From Hirudinaria manillensis (Eukaryota; Annelida; Clitellata; Hirudinida; Hirudinidae): 64,000 nt of DNA. Made by a program: the position numbers and the translations under genes. Numbering within the stretch: the first letter of the stretch is position 1; every line of letters begins with the position of its first letter. A model generated the notes under the pieces. That model was given only the letters and a program-made list of their open reading frames with translations, did not search any database and was not told where the DNA came from. Shown here one piece after another: positions 25,988 through 48,980 of the stretch. The stretch is from positions 9,010,244 to 9,074,243 of the forward strand of contig CM067526.1 in the NCBI GenBank assembly GCA_034509925.1, read 5' to 3'.

Positions 25988-26629
25988 ATGGTGGGTCTGG
26001 ATATAACAATGTTCGAACTATTTAGTGTAGACACATCTTATCCGATACTTATAAATTTAAGGCCGACGCTGATCTTGAAAAGAAGAAGAAGAGGACTTTC
26101 AAAAAGTACACCTACAGAGGCATAGATCTCGACCAACTACTCGATATGAGCATGTAAGGTTTAAATTTTCCCAAGAGCGCTTTAACTGTGATATTATTTT
26201 CATTGCTAAACTTTGTTAGCGAGCAGCTGAACGAGCATTTCAGCTGCCGTATTAGGAGGAGACTTCAGAGGGGATTGAAGAGGAAGCACATGGCACTGCT
26301 TAAAAGATTGAGGAAGGCTAAGAAAGAAGCTCCAGCTTTGGAGAAACCAGAGGTAAGACAACATCTTTTGTTTTTAAGATGTTATATTTACTGGTGCCTA
26401 ATCATTCTTGCAGTGTGTCAAGACCCACCTGAGGAATATGGTTATCCTTCCGGAGATGATTGGGAGCATTGTTGGAATCTACAATGGAAAGACTTTTAAT
26501 CAAGTTGAAGTTAAGCCTGAGATGATTGGCCATTATCTGGGAGAGTTCAGCATCACATATAAGCCGGTGAAGCACGGTCGCCCGGGTATTGGTGCAACCC
26601 ACTCCTCAAGATTCATCCCACTTAAATAA
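25988..26629 (+). CDS. RpS15: 40S ribosomal protein S15 (uS19), 147 aa, 4 exons
   Basis: Exons 25988-25990 (only the ATG), 26062-26153, 26220-26352 and 26414-26629, with phases 0, 2 and 0. The protein reads [21 protein letters not shown] and continues with the family blocks [42 protein letters not shown] and [12 protein letters not shown] at the C-terminus. Length and C-terminal sequence match human RPS15 closely. It is a component of the small-subunit head near the decoding site. The first intron directly after the ATG is a common ribosomal-protein layout. AATAAA lies at 26641-26646. Confidence 0.97.
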
Positions 26630-26640
26630 CTTTGGTTGGA

Positions 26641-26646
26641 AATAAA
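26641..26646 (+). promoter_or_regulatory. Poly(A) signal of RpS15
   Basis: AATAAA 11 bp after the RpS15 stop codon. Confidence 0.6.
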
Positions 26647-28468
26647 TGTTGAGTTGACCAGCAACTAATAGTTTGTGTGAAATTCTTATGCTATAGGGAA
26701 TTCGAAACCTTGGGATTGATATGATTTTTTATTTTGAGGTCATTCCGATTATAGGTATAGCTGATTATTTGATTCATTTAGAAAATAAGAATTTGAATTG
26801 GTTGGGAACATTCTTTTGGGAGTTGTGTACACCTATTGGGATTATGTATTTGGTGGTTGTGCAATAATGACACCAGGGCATTTGATACTGACAATAGTAG
26901 TTTGGCCTTGCTGACTAAAAATGTTGAGGAATGGTAACATCAGGAAGCGATTGTGGAACGAGCCATCTTATGTAAGTGTTTGGATGCAATATATCCATTA
27001 GGATCAGTAAGTTTGTTTAAATTGCTTGTTATAATCATGGAAATTCCTTTTATGTTGCTGGGGCCACATGTGAAATTTTAGGTCTATATGTCATTTAATG
27101 TCCCACAGTACAAAAACATCCTATAGGTGGAAATTGCTTATAAAATTCGATAGCAAGTAATTTTATTTAATGAATTTGTTTAATTTTGTACAATTTTATC
27201 TTCAATTATAAAAAACAACGTTTGAACAAAGCTAAAATTTGACTAAAATTCACTACCTAATTTCTCAATAATGATTGGTTTAGGTAGGTGCTGCCTATAT
27301 CTTTCAACAACCTGAAGCTGTTTCAGTTAAGTTTTATCAGTGATATGCCATGTTCTGGGGCATCATTAACAACCTTCAGTTGCTGAACTTTGTGGCAAGC
27401 AATGTTATGATGTTTATTGATGCCCTAGCTGGAGCGATAGAGTGATAAAGAAAATCTGTTTTAATATGCATTGCCTCAAAAAACATTTGAGGAACTGTTT
27501 GAGGAAATTAGTTTCAACTAAGGCACAATGGTTTCATCCAGGTGTGCAGCTGTCTTTGCCAGTTTTGGTCAAGGCAGCTATCATCTCTGTTTTCTGCTGC
27601 AGAGATTCCATCATCAAGAAATACAAGACCAAGAAGAATGTCACAGACTTTTTTGTTCAACACACTTTGAGATGGATCCTTATCCAATGCATGGGCAACA
27701 GACACCAGGATGAAAGTGGCATTTCGGTCACTGACTTAAGCACAAGTTTTTCTTTTGCCCTTTCCGATGGGAGCACAAGCAAGCAGAATTTATGTAGTCA
27801 ATATCTGCAATATCATCACTGACATCGGACTGCCATGTCCTTTCGGAAGCATATTCTTCTTCCAACTTCCTCCTCTTCACCATCGTGGTTCTTACCACCT
27901 CTTCTCTTTTCTGAACCATAAAGTTTCATGTCCGTACCACTCAAATATCCATTCTCCCTGTGCCAACAAAAATTCTCTGTCTTCTTGGATCTAGATTAAA
28001 TTTAGGGCATTGGCAACATCAAACAATTCATCAATAGCATAAGTAAGTGCATCCCCCATTTACTTTTGAGATTCCGTTCTTTTTAAAGCATTTCTCTGGA
28101 GACCTCTCGAATTTTGGTGCAGCTTCTCTATTTTAATAATGATATATGGTTGTTGACAAGTTGGGATTCTCGCTTTGGCCTAAAAACCCAGAAGCTCTTG
28201 AGCAGAAATTGTAGCACTTACATGGACAGTTTTCTTCTAAAGTCTGTATAGATAGAAGAACTGACCAATACCAGTCTATTCAGAGGCAGCTTTGAGTCTG
28301 TTATATTCTTATGACTTATAATCCTATGAGCCAAACTCCATGCTTTGTGTAAATGAAGGTATTGATACTTTCCTGATACAACTGACTTAATTAAAGAGTA
28401 AACACATTTCATTGGCACCCCAGTCTATATTACAATGTTGTGAATGAGACAGCATCATCTTGAGCTAT
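26647..28468. other. Spacer between RpS15 and PSMC2; possible old transposon
   Basis: The region 27300-28000 is somewhat more GC-rich, with overlapping broken frames on both strands, such as a Lys/Glu-rich minus-strand frame at 27728-27919. This looks like a decayed mobile element, but no motif lets me name it. Confidence 0.3.
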
Positions 28469-28474
28469 TTTATT
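28469..28474 (-). promoter_or_regulatory. Poly(A) signal of PSMC2
   Basis: AATAAA on the minus strand, about 47 bp beyond the stop at 28521-28523. Confidence 0.55.
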
Positions 28475-28520
28475 TAGCCTTGGAAACAAAACAGGGTATA
28501 TCAGCATTATTTGACAATGT

Positions 28521-30675
<2,155 letters not shown>

Positions 30676-30984
30676 TTTGAAATCAGGCTTGTTATAGAAA
30701 TACCAAAAATACAGGAGAGCTAGTCAAACAAAGATGCCTTCTAATTGTTTCAACTAAAAGTAAAACGTAACGATTTTAATTGCACATACATTGAACAATT
30801 TTGCAGATTAACATAGGTGTAAATTCAAAGATATTAATATTATTTGGGGGTTTTATATTTTAAAATTTGTAAAATTTACAAAATATGTCACAAAAATAAA
30901 TATTGTGAAGTTGATGATGATGTCTTGTTCATAACAAAGATGGTCAAGACAAGAGAGTGCATCTGGAAGTCTAACCAGCCTCGA
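30676..30984. other. 5' flank of PSMC2
   Basis: AT-rich sequence upstream of the PSMC2 start. No distinct core promoter element recognised. Confidence 0.3.
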
Positions 30985-31146
30985 TTTAATGCAAGGATCC
31001 CCAACCCGAGGCATGGGTTCGGCTCCTGGTCGCGCCTTGGGTAGGGGTGCCCTGATGTAGGGTATATCGTGTTCTCGGGCCAGGCTTTGTTAGGACTTTG
31101 ATTGATGCAGTCATGCGTGCGTGTTTTCTGAAAATAAATAAAATAA
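30985..31146 (+). repeat. SINE-like repeat with box B and A-rich tail
   Basis: A GC-rich stretch contains GGGTTCGGCTCCTGG (box B-like) and ends in AAAATAAATAAAATAAATGG, a simple A-rich tail as in SINEs. No convincing box A is present, so it may be 5'-truncated. Confidence 0.4.
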
Positions 31147-31815
31147 ATGGAGGTGGCTTAAACGATTTTACCAGGCATCGAGATAAAGAAATTTAGTGCA
31201 AATTAAAAATGAAAAAAAGGCTTATGTCAGAATGTCTTTATCCACTAAATGTAGCTCCTCCCTTCACGAATAGTAAATTAACAACAGATTTCCTCAGCCA
31301 AACGCGGGCCAAAAATGTCTTGAGAAGCTTTTTTTTGTGGGTCCCACAGTAGTTTATCAATTTTATTATCGTGTGCGGCCCATCGGGTCATTTCCTGGCT
31401 TATTTGTACAAGTAAGATTTTTTTCATTCATAGAAATTGAATTATTATTAAGTAATAATGCGGGTGAGCCCGCGAGGGCTGAAGGCTGTTTGCCCGCATC
31501 AGCCAGACAATTTTGATGTTATTTAGTTAGAAAATTCTTGCTAAATTAGTCGTTGGTGAAGACGATGTTATTTAACGTGAATATGCTCACCAAATAACGT
31601 TTGGGGCTATTTGGGGTGAATTTTCACGAATTAACGGCTAAACTAATGGGAGGAGCCTGATGAAGTGTTGCCTTTCTATGTTTGCTCAGAGAAGGAAATG
31701 AGAGCTATGAATCTCCAATCTCCTGGAATCTGTGAAATGCCAATTTGGAAATATTAAATCTGATGGGCTCTACACTTGTGCCTCTCCAACGAAGATAGTC
31801 TGTAGATGTTAGATA
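31147..31815. other. AT-rich spacer
   Basis: No gene or clear element found before the pogo-like element. Confidence 0.35.
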
Positions 31816-32771
31816 CAGTCAAGTCAAGTATTACTATGCCACCCGTCGGGACCGAGCAAAGTGGCATAGTAGCGAGAGTGGCATAGTAACGAGGGTTTGT
31901 AAAAACGGCCTTATTTTATAAAATAAAAACGACTTTATTTTCCATCAGCTCAGTCTAAAGCTCTCAAAATCGTTGGCTGCCGCATCTTCTTTCGGCAGAT
32001 CTAGCCGATCGCACGCTTGCTCTGCCAGTTTCAACGCCCTCTCCTTGATCAGATTGATGCTGACAGACAGATTCTGTCTCCAGCCACATGAGCATTCCCT
32101 CATCGAGCTTCGAGTAGTGAGCCTGCGTCAGCTTCATGCGCTTCGATGGAACTCCATCTTTGATTGCAGCCTCGACTGCATTCTTGCTGAGAATGTCTTT
32201 CACAGTGGTTCTCTCTCCAGTAATAGTAGGAACTCTAACTCCGACGCTCCATTTCTTGCTAATCTCCCTGGCCACCTTAGAATGATTCTGCCCCATCTTC
32301 ACGGCATCAATAATCTCCTTCTACTCCTTCTGCGTAAAATCGGTTCGCTTGCGTTTCTGAGCTGACATGTGCTAATCCTCACTCCAACTCGCAATTCTCG
32401 CACAAAATCTCGACATTCACTCTCATTCCTATTTATACTCACAGTCGACTATATCCTTTCGACCAATCAAATTCAATGGAATGTTCCATCACCTTTCTTA
32501 ATCATCCCTCACCAAGTCCTGGAAAAGCATTAACTTGATCAAATCTTAAAAATACAAGGTAATGTCTCTTAGTTACTTCCCCAACTGGGAATATGAAGTA
32601 TTCAACTTCATGGGTTAGACAAACATTGTCAGGACCCTGGTGGCATAGTAACGAGAGTTGGGAGTGGCATAACAAATTTATTTTCTATTGAATTTTGTTG
32701 GGACCAAGCAAAAGTAGCATAATAGCGAGGGTGGCAGAGTGGCGGAGTGGCATAGCAACGAGATTTGACTG
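31816..32771 (-). mobile_element. Miniature pogo-like (Tc1/mariner superfamily) element, 956 bp
   Basis: Ends CAGTCAAGTCAAG...TACTATGCC and, inverted, CAGTCAAATCTCGTTGCTATGCC. It is flanked by TA on both sides, as pogo/Tigger insertions are. The subterminal regions repeat the unit TGGCATAGTAACGAG at least six times (e.g. 31862-31895, 32640-32665, 32705-32765). It encodes only a broken DNA-binding domain and no DDE catalytic region, so it must have been moved in trans. A second copy lies at 48981-51790. Confidence 0.75.
31930..32365 (-). pseudogene. Broken CENP-B/pogo N-terminal DNA-binding domain
   Basis: The minus-strand frame begins MSAQKRKRTDFTQKE, meets a stop, resumes KEIIDAVKMGQNHSKVAREI (psq-type helix-turn-helix), and continues through ERTTVKDILSKN and KLTQAHYSKLDEGMLMWL, typical of the start of the CENP-B second helix-turn-helix. 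It then shifts frame (INLIKERALKLAEQA appears in another frame). It is a relic of a pogo-type transposase N-terminus. Confidence 0.65.
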
Positions 32772-34340
32772 TATTCACTGACAGTTCATTGAAAACTTTA
32801 AAACTATAATTAAAGTTTTTAACTTATTAATGATTAGCATACTAATTGGTGTAACAAAAGTGATTTGCCTCGTCTCCATGCAAACATTTTAAAAAACGCA
32901 CTGGCTAGACGGAACTCATACGACAATAGTTAGAGTTCCGTTTATAGAATTTTCTTATATGGTATTTTAATATTAAATTTACACAGATCTAGCATTTTAT
33001 GACTGTTATATTTTTATGATAAAGACATAAAACAAAAAATATTCTATTAGAGTTCAGTCCGTGAATGGATACTTAGCATGATCTCTTCTTGAGTTCAAAA
33101 ATGGAAGGCTACAGAATTTTGCCTTTTTTGATATATGCAGGACCCTATAGTTTTAAAAAGAATTTTTGTCTCTTCAATTGTATGTAAATTTAAAAATTTT
33201 TTGCTATTGAATTGACTCCTGATTTGAATGATAATCTTATTGAGTACTCATCACAGCTCTTGAAATATTTTGTACACGTATTTTGGAAATTTATATGAAA
33301 GAGATCAGATTTTCCTGGTTTTTCGGTATTAAAACAAAATGTGCGATTCTCTCTTTTAATGATGTTTTGTTGCTATTCCACAAACGTATTAATAAAACAA
33401 TGAGAGAAGACTTTGTATTCGTTGTGTCATAATGTTTTATAAAATGTAATTTGACATGATTATTTTAGAAATGCCTTTTTTATCATTGAGATTGAAAATA
33501 CAAAAGAAGTGTATTATTTGCCAAATTCCCGGTTGAATTTAGAGGAAAATGAAATCTGGTTAACGTAGTTGAACGCTGTAAGCGCCAAACTATAAATATA
33601 TAACAGTACAATATTACAACTATAAAACAATATTTGGGTTTAAAATTTCAGATTTTTAATTTTTTTAAAAATTTTTACCACCTCTAAATCGCCCCCTGAC
33701 TCAAAACCGTCCCCAACCCCTGGTATGTCACTGCAGGAAGAACTAATAGCAAAGTTCAGTTCATCCCGGTCATAAAAGAGGACTTCAATCAACAAACAAC
33801 CTTTCTACTATCTCTCTTCTGATCTTCTAGAGCCTTGTTATAGTACGACTAAAACTGTGGCTTGTCGGCGCAAGAACCTCCTTAACATGAACTTTATTAC
33901 TCAAGAGGGGAGGAATCACAACAGTGGGAGGAGTTCTATCAGTTGTGTTACTGAATAAATTTAAAAAAAAATCCGAATAATTCTAATATCGCTGGTAAAG
34001 GAGACACCACCAAAATAAGCGTATTGATTGCCAATTAAATCTCAATAAATTGTCTTGTCGCCTGGTAAAACCGTATCAACTGCCGTCCTTCATTTTCTCT
34101 CCAATGTAAACAGAAGTTAAATCAGCCCTTAACAATGTCTACGAGACGTGACCTTATAAAACAAATTCTTGACAAAACCTAAACAGATAACGCGGTATAT
34201 ACCTACACCAGGTACCGTTGAGCCGTCCATTGAGCGTAGTCAAATTTCATTAATACTAAAAAGGGCTTCTACCCCTATCCTTACCCCTCATAAACCCTCC
34301 TAAAAAGGGACAAATCCTTTTTTCCTGTTTAAAAAGGGAC
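32772..34340. other. AT-rich spacer
   Basis: No coding signal recognised. The part just before 34341 (about 34230-34340) may be the body of the SINE whose tRNA-like head follows. Confidence 0.35.
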
Positions 34341-34412
34341 TGCACCAATCAGGACTCAAACTTGGGCCGCTCGCTTGGCAGGCAAGCGTCTAGCACCGAA
34401 CCACCGATCCTG
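34341..34412 (-). repeat. tRNA-Gly(GCC)-derived SINE head or tRNA pseudogene
   Basis: The minus strand folds roughly as a tRNA. Box A is GGTGGTTCGGTGCTAGAC, the anticodon arm CTTGC-CTGCCAA-GCGAG carries GCC in the loop, and box B is AAGTTTGAGTCC. The acceptor stem has several G-U pairs or mismatches and the T stem is poor, so it is not a sound tRNA gene. It resembles eukaryotic tRNA-Gly-GCC. Confidence 0.55.
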
Positions 34413-34804
34413 AGGGGAAAGAAGTTTGTCTTGGTCTCTTAATAAAGAAAAAATACGCTGCTGTCAATCATCTTATCGGCCCCCTCCGCATGAATAATTA
34501 AGCTGATGCTGAGGTGATTCGCCGTCAGCCCTACAGTGTGGTATAACTACAGCTAAAAGCTGTGTTATATGTTGTCCGCCGGCAAGTGACGCAAAACATG
34601 AGTGCGACTTCGGTCTGTTTTTCCACCATTCTCTTTTCTTAAAGATCGATTTTCTTATTTTTAACCAGATTATATTACGTAATTAAACCCTCCTAATTTT
34701 GTCTTTTTAACTTTTTAAAAATGGAATTCCGTACTCAAAGAAACGACAAATGATTTACTCTTTATTTTACTTCCACTGAACTCATTTTTTCTGATATTTA
34801 CCAG

Positions 34805-36868
34805 GGCTCACTGAAGTGGGGCATTATCGGAACAGGCAAAATAGCCTCCGACTTTTGCACCGCTTTAGCCTATGCTGGAGACAAAGACGAAATTGCTGCT
34901 GTAGCGTCAAGAAGCCTCGAGAAAGCGAAAACGTTCGCCTCGATATTTTTCATAAAAAAATATTATGATAGTTATCAGAAACTCTGTTTTGATCCAAGTG
35001 TTGATATTGTCTATGTTGGAACTGTGACATCTGATCATTTTGATAGCACAATGATGGCCCTTCAAGCAGGGAAGCATGTCCTTTGTGAAAAACCCATGAG
35101 TATCACACTTGTTCAATGCAAACAAGTAATTCAATTGGCCAAGTCAAAAAATTTGCTGTTTGTTGAGGGTATTTGGTGCAAATTTTTACCTGCTTACAAC
35201 AAAATTAGAGAGGAACTGAGGAACGGCACAGTTGGCATTGTTTCAATGCTTTCCATACAATTTGGATTGAAGTTTGATTGGGATTCTACAATGCAAATAG
35301 TAAACAAAAAGCTTGGAGGAGGAACCACCTTGGGTCTTGGTTGTTATGCTATTCATTTTGCAAATCTTGTTTTTAATTGTGAAAAACCATATAAAGTTGT
35401 TGCAACTGGCAAAATGCATTCTAGTGGATTGGATGAAGAGTCTCAAATTACCCTTGTCTATAGTGGAGGAAGAATGGCACAAATCTCATTGAGTACCACA
35501 TGCAACTATACAAATGATGCCACAATATATGGCACAAAAGGATTTATTAGAGCAAAACATTTTTGGTGCTGTGAAGAGGTTCATAGTCCAACAGGATCTA
35601 CCTTGTTTAATTTTACAGAAAATGCTCCTGAAACCAACTATCCAAAAACTATTGGCTTCTTTTATGAAATACAAAAAGTTAGGGAAATGCTTTTAAATGG
35701 TAAGATTTCTAGTGATGAAGTCTCCCATCAAGACAGCTTGGTTGCATCTGAAGTTTTGAATCAAGCATTTGAGCAGCTCAAGTTAAGTTACAGGTCAGTA
35801 ACTTTCTTAAATCATTATAAAGAATTGACAAATATTTGTTATTTCAGCAATGAAGAGCTCTGTAATTTAGAAAGAAAACCTGTTGGCTGGGGAATAATCA
35901 GCACTGGAAGAATAGCAAATGACTTTTGTCTAGCACTGAGTAGTATCTTAAAAGATGGGCATAAAATAGTTGCTGTAGCTTCCCGTAACATCGAAGATGC
36001 TAAAAGGTTTTCTGAGAAATATAACATATTGAGACACTATGGAGATTACAAGGAAATAATTCAGGATAAAGAGGTTGATATTATATACATAGCCTCTGTC
36101 ACCTCACTCCATGCAGAATTATCAAAATTTTTTCTTTCTGCTGGAAAGGCTGTGTTATGTGAGAAGCCAATGAGTGTTACATTTGCTGATACCTTGGGAG
36201 TGGTTGAATGTGCCAAAAAGCATGATGTCCTTTTTGTGGAAGGAATGTGGACAAGATTTTTTCCATCATACAAACAGCTCAGACAAGAATTAAGAGAAAG
36301 AACTATTGGTGACATAAGACTCGTACATATTGAATTTGGAGTTGCTTTTGATTGGATTTTGAATAAAAGAATATCCAGAAAGGATTTGGGTGGCGGCATT
36401 ACTTTGGATATAGGATGTTATGCCATTCAGTTTGCATGTCTAATATTTAAAAACAAATATCCTTCCAAAATTATTGCCAATGGCACTTTGCACAAAGACA
36501 CAGGTGTCGATGAGCAAGTTGCAATCACACTTTTTTATGATGATCAGGCAACAGTACAAATTTTGTTGAGTGGCACATGTGCTCTCTCTAATTCTGCTAC
36601 TATTTATGGTACTCTTGGAAAAATCTTAATTCCATCACCTTTCTGGTGTCCACTGGAACTTCAGACACCATCACGTAATTTCATATTTGAACTTCCAGGC
36701 TCTGGCAATCAATATGAATACATAAACTCTGGTGGTTTGATTTATGAAATTGAAGCTGTAAAGGAAGCCTTCATTTCTGGCTTAAAAGAAATGCCTGAAA
36801 TATCCCTTGATGAAAGTCTAATAATCTCTAAAATTTTAACAGAAATATTGCACCAAATAACTGTTTAA
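34805..36868 (+). CDS. Tandem two-domain dihydrodiol dehydrogenase-like (Gfo/Idh/MocA) oxidoreductase, 5' exon missing
   Basis: Exons 34805-35793 and 35848-36868, 670 codons in all. An acceptor (TATTTACCAG) opens the first exon and no in-frame ATG precedes it, so a short 5' exon is missing. Two full-length copies of the trans-1,2-dihydrobenzene-1,2-diol dehydrogenase/D-xylose dehydrogenase fold follow each other: WGIIGTGKIASDF..CEKPMSIT..GGGTTLGLGCYAIHF and WGIISTGRIANDF..CEKPMSVTF..GGGITLDIGCYAIQF. Both keep the GxGxxA nucleotide loop, EKP lysine and active-site tyrosine. The aspartate of D-I-G-x-Y is present in domain 2 but is glycine in domain 1. The intervening 54-bp intron has no stop and a multiple-of-three length, so retention would keep the frame. 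Family members oxidise aromatic dihydrodiols or xylose with NADP. Confidence 0.85.
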   Translation, partial: GSLKWGIIGTGKIASDFCTALAYAGDKDEIAAVASRSLEKAKTFASIFFIKKYYDSYQKLCFDPSVDIVYVGTVTSDHFDSTMMALQAGKHVLCEKPMSITLVQCKQVIQLAKSKNLLFVEGIWCKFLPAYNKIREELRNGTVGIVSMLSIQFGLKFDWDSTMQIVNKKLGGGTTLGLGCYAIHFANLVFNCEKPYKVVATGKMHSSGLDEESQITLVYSGGRMAQISLSTTCNYTNDATIYGTKGFIRAKHFWCCEEVHSPTGSTLFNFTENAPETNYPKTIGFFYEIQKVREMLLNGKISSDEVSHQDSLVASEVLNQAFEQLKLSYRSVTFLNHYKELTNICYFSNEELCNLERKPVGWGIISTGRIANDFCLALSSILKDGHKIVAVASRNIEDAKRFSEKYNILRHYGDYKEIIQDKEVDIIYIASVTSLHAELSKFFLSAGKAVLCEKPMSVTFADTLGVVECAKKHDVLFVEGMWTRFFPSYKQLRQELRERTIGDIRLVHIEFGVAFDWILNKRISRKDLGGGITLDIGCYAIQFACLIFKNKYPSKIIANGTLHKDTGVDEQVAITLFYDDQATVQILLSGTCALSNSATIYGTLGKILIPSPFWCPLELQTPSRNFIFELPGSGNQYEYINSGGLIYEIEAVKEAFISGLKEMPEISLDESLIISKILTEILHQITV

Positions 36869-37604
36869 TTTAGCTTTGTTGGGTTGTGATCTTGCTGAGT
36901 GATAGATTACTTCTAACTTTCATATTAAGGAGGTTTTTGTCTTTTGCAATTGCAGGATTAGTGCCTTTTATATAATGGCTAGTTTGAAGTTAATTTTCTG
37001 GAGGATGGCAGGATTTGTATTTTATATTGTTATGTAACCAAAAATCAAAAAGTCTTGCTTTGAAATTTAAAAAATGTAGTTTTCTCCTCAAATGGTCACT
37101 GCTGCACTTAATTACCGAATAGTGAGCAAGGCGCGTTCATGAAATAATTTATCATCATGATGAGCTGTGCTGTAAACTTGCTAAAAATCGAAAAAATGGC
37201 GATAAAAAGTGGTAATATCATATTAAAATCTGCCAATGTAGCTGCTAGTCTAGTTAAAGCCTGTCAATGTAGTTTCTTGGTGTGATCTGGAATATTTCAC
37301 CGATGCGTTATTTCGCCCCATGGGGCAGGCCCTTGGTGAATCGGATGAAATGTTTTTGCTCAAGAGTATTTGTGAAAATGAGAACGATTGAAACATGCTG
37401 GTCACGATAATCTGGATCCAAATTTGGCTTTTTTTCAGAAATTGAATCCGGAGTGCACGTAAGTTGAACTTACTGGCTCCATTCAATAGCGTAAACTCTG
37501 GCATAGTTAATATTATTATTATTGCAATGTTATATTGTTAATATCTGTGGTACAAAAGAAAATCTAGTAAATTAATTGTAAACTATCATCTGAATTGAGG
37601 AGAA
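36869..37604. other. Spacer after the dehydrogenase gene
   Basis: 3' UTR and AT-rich sequence. No gene recognised. Confidence 0.35.
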
Positions 37605-37765
37605 ATTTTTGGTAAAGGCTTAACTGAATTGTCCCTTTTGGATTAAAGACAGTTTTCGGCAGATTACATAATCAAGTTGGAAGATTATCTTCTCATCATT
37701 GGGAGTCATATTGTGGACAATTTTTCGGAGAGATTTTGACTTGATTTTGAAATCACAATTATGCT
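37605..37765 (+). pseudogene. Tc1/mariner transposase fragment
   Basis: The translation gives GLTELSLLD, a stop, then FSADYIIKLEDYLL. It parallels GLTELAFVNGRPSATDYIKL at 59.94 kb, part of the catalytic region of a Tc1-like transposase. A short decayed remnant. Confidence 0.5.
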
Positions 37766-37984
37766 GCTTCTGACAATTTTCTTATGTCCAAAATCATAAA
37801 ATCACAAAATTTTAAAACTGCACTAATTAGGTTGCCATAGCATATGAAATGTGTGCGCTACACTCTTAATCTAGTAGCAACTTCAGATACTGATAAAGCT
37901 GCACATGGACATTCAATTCTAATTTTACTTTCACTAGTTTATATAAAATACATGTATTTCGAGATTTGTGAATCCACAGCTTCT

Positions 37985-38230
37985 CAGACTCTCCTAAACT
38001 TAAATTTCCCGGACCATTTTCGCTGTATTCTCTCCAAAATTTCAATATTCTTAGTTAAAAAGTAGGGATTCCATACAGAGTATGCAATATTGCAGGTGGA
38101 GTTTAATGCCTTGTGTAGTTTCAATATGACACGCATTGCCCTCCTCCGTCCCCGAAGAGATACTTGAAGGAAACACTGCCTGACATCCATGCATGACTGA
38201 TAGTAGAATAGGCCAAGGGGTGAGTGCAAG
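37985..38230 (-). pseudogene. Non-LTR reverse transcriptase C-terminal fragment
   Basis: The minus-strand frame contains IAYSVWNPYFLTKNIEILER followed by IQRKWSGK. This matches the conserved post-polymerase block (LEYASPVWNPYLKKDI..LEKVQRR) of jockey/CR1/RTE-type retrotransposons. Truncated at both ends. Confidence 0.55.
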
Positions 38231-38791
38231 AAATCGTCACTGTCTTCTTCAACCGGAAGGGTTCAGTCTCCCACGAAACTGAAAAAATAGGTCTCGCAAG
38301 ATTTGTGATGTGGACATTCGTAAAGGCAGTAATGGAGACCCTCAAAATCTGTCACTAAAATCAAATTCTTCAGTGACTGGAAAGTACGAAAAAGGAAAAT
38401 GATTTTGACAATAATTTATTCTAAAATTATTGTTGTTGTAAGTGTTAAGTCGCTGGATTTTTTTCAGGCTCGTTTGAGAACAGCGTTTAAGTTTAATATT
38501 TCACCAAATACGTTGTCTGGACTAGATAAAATTGTGTAAATAATAAAAGAAAAAGATGAGGCCGTTAAATTCAATTTTCAATTATTTTTAGATGTGAGGT
38601 AGAATAAAGTTGCTTTAAAGCCATTTTCAATTGATGGGCCAACATTTTCAAATATTTTCAAGCCAATTTATAATTTAAAATATAAAACTTAAGTTTAAGC
38701 GCGTATTTTAGACTAAGGGATTTTTTGACCTTTCGCTCTGATTCTCTGACCTCAATTATTCTTGGTGTGTACGTGTCGGTCTGTTCTTGCC
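38231..38791. other. 5' flank of the IDH gene
   Basis: AT-rich sequence upstream of the IDH ATG. No clear promoter motif. Confidence 0.3.
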
Positions 38792-48490
<9,699 letters not shown>

Positions 48491-48980
48491 ATTCTTAAAC
48501 CAACTCAAATATCTGTTAAAGCATAATTATTTATTATTGCATCATGTCTGACATTTTTATTGGCTTATTGGCTGCTCTAAAAGATTATTCATTTTGACAT
48601 TGAATCTTACCAACACTTTGTGTTAAATATTCTCATTTCAAGAATTTGGAACAATAATAATAATAATTCAGTTGATTTGAGTGGCTTATGTCCAGGTGGA
48701 CTTCAAGGTCTTTGAGGGAACGGGGACGACCGACTCTCCCTGAAGAGAAAGGTCTTCAGGGCAGTATGGAAGCCATCTGGATCAGTCCGTTGTAACCCGA
48801 AGGAGGAGCCTGCACTCGAAATAGCTTCATAGAAAAATTATTTATGATAAAGATTTATTTAATTTTAAGATAACAAGATTTAAATACTTTAAATGAGAGT
48901 ATTTAAGTATGGTAGCGGACTTTTAGATGTCCGGTCGGAATGTCTTAAAAAGTTTTTTTCCAGCAGCTCGGGTGCAGGTA
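48491..48980. other. Spacer after IDH with a short GC-rich repeat
   Basis: A GC-rich block at about 48690-48830 (GGGAACGGGGACGACCGAC...) looks like a fragment of an unidentified dispersed repeat. The remainder is AT-rich IDH 3' flank. Confidence 0.35.

Noticed and set aside
27442-27994. Candidate gene between RpS15 and PSMC2
   Set aside because: Overlapping frames on both strands, no splice structure and no recognisable domain. More likely an old repeat.
31964-32302. Domesticated CENP-B-like host gene
   Set aside because: It sits between pogo-type ends with a TA duplication, and has an internal stop and a frameshift.
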